A stretch of DNA of 24,852 nt from CAYWMD01 sp964458575 (lineage in GTDB: Bacteria > Verrucomicrobiota > Verrucomicrobiia > Limisphaerales > JADLHS01): assembly GCA_964458575.1 (NCBI GenBank), contig CAYWMD010000082.1:1-24852 (forward strand), in the 5' to 3' direction. The translations under genes and the position numbers were made by a program. Every line of letters begins with the position of its first letter. The first letter of the stretch is position 1. Shown here piece by piece: positions 21,841 through 24,852 of this stretch. Under the pieces are notes generated by a model. That model was not told the DNA's origin, made no database searches, and was given only the letters and a program-made list of their open reading frames with translations.

Positions 21841-22542
21841 CACCGCGTTCCAACCACGCCAGGCGCTGCTCCACTTCCAATCCTCCGGCGAACCACACAG
21901 GCCCGCGTTCACCGGGTTCATCCGAATGTAGCGCCTGATGCGGGCTTTCTCCCCATCATCACGGATCCAGTGATCGTACGACTCGCGTTGCCAGAACGTC
22001 GCACCAGTCCGCCCCAAAATCAGATTCGCCTGCCGCGCCGTGTGCCGTTTCCGACTCTTGAGAATTTCGCTCAACGTGAAATTGGGCATCGGCCAGAGAA
22101 TCACGTGAACGTGGTTGGGCATGACGACCCAGTCATCCAGCAGGTACTGTTCGTTGTGAAAATGCCGTAAAGCCTCAGCCATCATGTCCGCAATTGCGGG
22201 CCGGCGCAGATGACACTCCCCAACCCCTTGATCGAGGTAACGTTCAATCTTCCGACGCAACTCGCGATCCACTTCCTCGGTCGCTTGGGGCGTGGCCTTT
22301 GCGGGCAACCGGCGCAGGGCCTCAGCGTGTTCTCGCTCCAGGCGCATCAACACTTCCCTCGGCAACGAGTCGGTCAGCCGGAAAGTGACGAAGTAGGAAG
22401 CGCCCTCGCGTTTGACGTGCGGCAGGTAGCCGCGCGAATGAACGCCACTGCGAAGCGGATTGGGTGACTCGGCGGGAACGCCCGTGGCCCGCAGGGCAAA
22501 CTTGACGCGCTCCAGACCGGGATTCTTCTGGTCGGGCTTCAT
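21775..22542 (-). CDS. REP-associated tyrosine transposase (RAYT, HUH/Y1 family)
   Basis: This single-strand DNA transposase family binds and cleaves at REP sequences. The 255-aa product has the HUH motif H144-V-H146 in MPNHVHVILWP, the candidate catalytic Y189 in FWQRESYDHWIRD and the YIRMNPVNAGL segment (205-215). An N-terminal RGYLPHVKREGASYFVTFRL (38-57) is typical of the family. All catalytic elements are intact. Residues from about 236 (NVAQIGNLPFRRLAVGRRTQ) and the stop are encoded by repeat unit B, so the C-terminus is repeat-derived. It is flanked by palindrome units on both sides, with GTAG next to a palindrome as in known REP/RAYT pairs. It lacks the long C-terminal extension of the 2174-2665 remnant and is a different subtype. 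Confidence 0.93.
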   Translation of the reverse strand: MKPDQKNPGLERVKFALRATGVPAESPNPLRSGVHSRGYLPHVKREGASYFVTFRLTDSLPREVLMRLEREHAEALRRLPAKATPQATEEVDRELRRKIERYLDQGVGECHLRRPAIADMMAEALRHFHNEQYLLDDWVVMPNHVHVILWPMPNFTLSEILKSRKRHTARQANLILGRTGATFWQRESYDHWIRDDGEKARIRRYIRMNPVNAGLCGSPEDWKWSSAWRGWNAVNVAQIGNLPFRRLAVGRRTQS

Positions 22543-22634
22543 GCTCGTCGTCTAACAAACTGGTGTTGCAACCGCCATTTCCACCAGGTTGTTCGCTGGA
22601 TCGCAGATTGTCAAACCGCTGTTGCGGCTACCGC

Positions 22635-22756
22635 GTAACGCAGACAGCCTGCCTGCGTGTCGCAGGTTGCCAACCTGCGGATGGACGACGTTATGACCGC
22701 GTTCGGCTGCCGACTGCCAGTCGGCGAAACGGCAGATTGCCAATCTGCGCTACGTT
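22635..22756. repeat. REP/BIME-like unit C
   Basis: Starts about 90 bases upstream of the RAYT start codon. The first palindrome is damaged (GCAGACAGCCTGCCTGC); the other three are intact. Confidence 0.9.
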
Positions 22757-22867
22757 CGTTGCGGTCGCTTCACCGGTTGCAACTTTACCGCGTTTTTTCC
22801 TGATCCAGTTGCCGTAACGCCGAACAGCGACAGTGAAGGAAATAGCTGTGTTGCTGTCAACAAACCC
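22757..22867. repeat. Linker repeat, copy 2 (111 bp)
   Basis: No difference from 21606-21716 seen by eye, implying very recent duplication or conversion across the RAYT gene. Confidence 0.85.
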
Positions 22868-22972
22868 GTAACGCAGACAGCCTGTCTGCCGTGTCGCGGG
22901 TTGCCAACCTGCGGATGGACGACGTTATGACCGCGTTCGGCTGCCGACTGCCAGTCGGCGAAACGGCAGATT
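22868..22972. repeat. REP/BIME-like unit D, cut by a gap
   Basis: Same order of palindromes as unit A, with one change (CGCGGGTTGCC). It breaks off in the fourth palindrome at the N run. Confidence 0.88.
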
Positions 22973-23072
22973 NNNNNNNNNNNNNNNNNNNNNNNNNNNN
23001 NNNNNNNNNNNNNNNNNNNNNNNNNNNNNNNNNNNNNNNNNNNNNNNNNNNNNNNNNNNNNNNNNNNNNNNN
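22973..23072. other. Assembly gap (100 N)
   Basis: Exactly 100 N, the conventional filler length for a gap of unknown size. It falls within the repeat array, so copy number here is unresolved. Confidence 0.98.
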
Positions 23073-23090
23073 GACGACGTTATGACCGCG

Positions 23091-23190
23091 NNNNNNNNNN
23101 NNNNNNNNNNNNNNNNNNNNNNNNNNNNNNNNNNNNNNNNNNNNNNNNNNNNNNNNNNNNNNNNNNNNNNNNNNNNNNNNNNNNNNNNNN
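23091..23190. other. Assembly gap (100 N)
   Basis: A second block of exactly 100 N. The 18 bases between the gaps (23073-23090) match the inter-palindrome segment of the repeat units. Confidence 0.98.
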
Positions 23191-23245
23191 TTCGGCTGCC
23201 GACTGCCAGTCGGCGAAACGGCAGATTACCAATCTGCGCTACGTT
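23191..23245. repeat. REP/BIME-like unit E, 3' part
   Basis: Contains the third and fourth palindromes; the fourth has A at the centre-left (GCAGATTACCAATCTGC). Confidence 0.88.
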
Positions 23246-23355
23246 CGTTGCGGTCGCTTCACTGGTTGCAACTTTACCGCGTTATTTCCTGATCCAGTTG
23301 CCGTAAGCCGAACAGCGACGGTGAAGGAAATAGCTGTGTTGCTGTCAACAAACCC
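23246..23355. repeat. Linker repeat, copy 3 (110 bp)
   Basis: Like copies 1 and 2 with a few substitutions and a one-base deletion near CCGTAAGCC. Confidence 0.85.
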
Positions 23356-23478
23356 GTAACGCAGACATTCTGTCTGCCGTGTCGCAGGTTGCCAACTTGC
23401 GGATGGACGACGTTATGACCGGGTTCGGCTGCCGACTGCCAGTCGGCGAAACGGCAGATTACCAATCTGCGCTACGTT
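23356..23478. repeat. REP/BIME-like unit F
   Basis: Most diverged unit (GCAGACATTCTGTCTGC; GCAGGTTGCCAACTTGC). It ends eight bases before the fucosidase stop codon on the opposite strand. Confidence 0.9.
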
Positions 23479-23486
23479 GGATGCGG

Positions 23487-24852
23487 TCACTTCATCGGCT
23501 GCAACTTCACCGCTTGCAGGCTGATGGGATGCCAGCCTTCCTTCACGGGTCGAACACTCAACGTGACCTTCCCCGACGTTGCCACCTCCACCGTGCCGAG
23601 TTTGACCGGCTTGAATCGGGTGTTGTCCTTCGTGGTCGGGGCCAGTGCGGTCAACAGTTTTTCTCCAACTTGAACTTCGATGGCGGCTTTTTGCTGCGCG
23701 GAAACTTCGGCGATAACTTCAAACTTGCCGGGCGTGGTCACTTCGAACTGCCAATCCACGCACGCCTCGGGATTCGCGGGAAACCGGATGGCTTCGCGCC
23801 TTTCCGCGTCGTCGAATTTGAGCCCATCGCCATGGAAGCGGGCTTCGGCAGCGGACAGGTGAATCGAGCCGTCGTAATCCTGCCCCAAGCCAACCGGTTC
23901 GACCTGGAGCGCACCTTTTACTTTGAGCACCACGGTCGAGGAAATCGCGTCCGGCGCTGAGGCGGGAAGGGAGATCACCGGACCGCTTTCGGTTTGCGCC
24001 GTCTTCAGCTTCTTCCGCGGCTCGGCGAGCAACCAGGCTTTCTGAATCGGATTCTTCAAACCCGGAACGACCAGTTGTCCGTCCGCCGGCCAGTTGAAGA
24101 CGTGCAGGTAGAGGGTTGCTTCGCGGCGACTGACTTTCTTCGTGCAACGCCCCCAGGCGGTGCGCGTGAACGGGCTGGCTTCGGTGCCGTAAATGGCTTC
24201 GTGGTTCACCTTCATCCAACGGCCCATCACCGCCAACCGCTCCACGCTTGGTCCGGGAATCAAGCCTTCGCTCGTCGGCCCGACGTTGAGCAGGTAATTG
24301 CCGCCCTTGCTCGCGCAGTCAATCAGATTGCGAATCAGCATTTCCGCAGATTTCCAATTCTGGTCGTGCCGGTTGTAACCCCAGTGCCGGTTCATCGTCA
24401 TGCACGACTCCCAATACACGCCCGGCCCGAAGCCCGTGGGCGGGATCTCCTGCTCTGGCGTGCCGTAATCGCCGACGCCCTGCCCTTTGTCCATGCCCGC
24501 CATGCCCGCGCGGCCTTTGCCGACGCGGTTGTTGATGATGATGTTCGGCTGAAGGCTGCGCACGTAATTGTAAAGGTCCACACCGCGCTCGTGCGTCCAG
24601 GGCGCCTCCCATTCGCCGTCAAACCACATGATGCCCAGCGGTCCGTAGCGCGTGATGATTTCCTTGAGCTGGCCCTTCATGTAAGCCACGTAACGATCCA
24701 TGTCCGGCGTGCCGGTGGCGGTGTCATTCCATTTGCGGCGCTGGGTGTAATCCGGGTGATGCCAGTCCATGATGGAATGGTAGGTGCAGAACACGATGCC
24801 GGCCCTTTTGCACTCGGCGGCGAGTTCCTTGAGCGGGTCGCGCTGAAACGGC
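23487..24852 (-). CDS. Alpha-L-fucosidase (GH29), 5' end beyond the window
   Basis: The frame is open to the window edge, and internal V/M codons such as 24794 are not real starts. GH29 signatures are YHSIMDWHHPDY, the nucleophile-bearing GIMWFDGEWE (Asp at about 24620), NRVGKGRAG and the GGNYLLNVGPTSEGLIP segment. The C-terminal ~170 residues (from about LKNPIQKAWLL) form beta-rich domains, the last resembling a carbohydrate-binding module (PEACVDWQFEVTTPGKFEVI to GWHPISLQAVKLQPMK). The enzyme removes alpha-L-fucose from glycans and is normally exported; the signal peptide would lie outside the window. It is convergent with the ADP-ribosylglycohydrolase, and its last codons have a diverged duplicate in every linker repeat. 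Confidence 0.94.
   Translation of the reverse strand, partial: PFQRDPLKELAAECKRAGIVFCTYHSIMDWHHPDYTQRRKWNDTATGTPDMDRYVAYMKGQLKEIITRYGPLGIMWFDGEWEAPWTHERGVDLYNYVRSLQPNIIINNRVGKGRAGMAGMDKGQGVGDYGTPEQEIPPTGFGPGVYWESCMTMNRHWGYNRHDQNWKSAEMLIRNLIDCASKGGNYLLNVGPTSEGLIPGPSVERLAVMGRWMKVNHEAIYGTEASPFTRTAWGRCTKKVSRREATLYLHVFNWPADGQLVVPGLKNPIQKAWLLAEPRKKLKTAQTESGPVISLPASAPDAISSTVVLKVKGALQVEPVGLGQDYDGSIHLSAAEARFHGDGLKFDDAERREAIRFPANPEACVDWQFEVTTPGKFEVIAEVSAQQKAAIEVQVGEKLLTALAPTTKDNTRFKPVKLGTVEVATSGKVTLSVRPVKEGWHPISLQAVKLQPMK

Noticed and set aside
23082..23306. Frames running through the N gaps
   Set aside because: The translations are mostly unknown residues and the rest is repeat sequence.
21483..23478. 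CRISPR array
   Set aside because: The repeats are about 122 bp, contain four palindromes, and the intervening sequences are near-identical rather than unique. No cas genes are present.

Overview
The window looks like a chromosomal scaffold from an uncultured member of the Verrucomicrobia, probably near Pedosphaera/Limisphaerales. This is inferred from gene content, not from a marker gene. The pointers are a DUF1559-type pseudopilin, a large autotransporter-repeat/fibronectin secreted protein, a RAYT transposase with the long C-terminal extension, palindromic REP arrays that read into protein C-termini, an mcsA-mcsB-clpC cluster, and a secreted fucosidase beside a secreted ADP-ribosylglycohydrolase. 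Two 100-N scaffold gaps show that it is a draft assembly.

Layout. Positions 17-5002 (minus strand) hold a decayed operon of secreted proteins headed by a pseudopilin. An IS66-family element (tnpA and tnpB kept, tnpC lost) has cut the second gene and is fused to the C-terminal half of a dead RAYT transposase. The next gene seems to have lost its own 5' end to the same remnants. The last gene carries two mutually compensating frameshifts. Positions 5020-5745 are a purine-rich, repeat-rich intergenic stretch. Positions 5746-10771 (minus) are a compact operon ilvE-mcsA-mcsB-clpC, coding for a branched-chain aminotransferase, the protein-arginine kinase with its activator, and the Hsp100 unfoldase; no ctsR is present. 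A tRNA-Glu(TTC) with a good promoter (plus) and a convergent signal peptidase I gene follow.

Positions 12149-15496 (plus) encode a 1115-aa secreted beta-strand-repeat protein with two FN3 domains duplicated at DNA level. Next comes a smaller secreted FN3 protein, translationally overlapped by an unrecognised zinc-knuckle plus helix-turn-helix protein. Convergent to these is a NarX/NarL-type two-component pair (17283-19812, minus).

Positions 20228-24852 hold a secreted ADP-ribosylglycohydrolase (plus) and an alpha-L-fucosidase (minus, running off the window). Between these convergent genes lies an array of about 233-bp units. Each unit has four short perfect or near-perfect palindromes, with GTAR tetranucleotides at both ends in inverted orientation (BIME-like), joined by a 110-111 bp linker that carries a fossil of a fucosidase-like gene tail. 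An apparently intact RAYT (HUH) transposase sits inside the array, and its last ~20 codons and stop are supplied by a repeat unit. This REP/RAYT locus is the most unusual part of the window.
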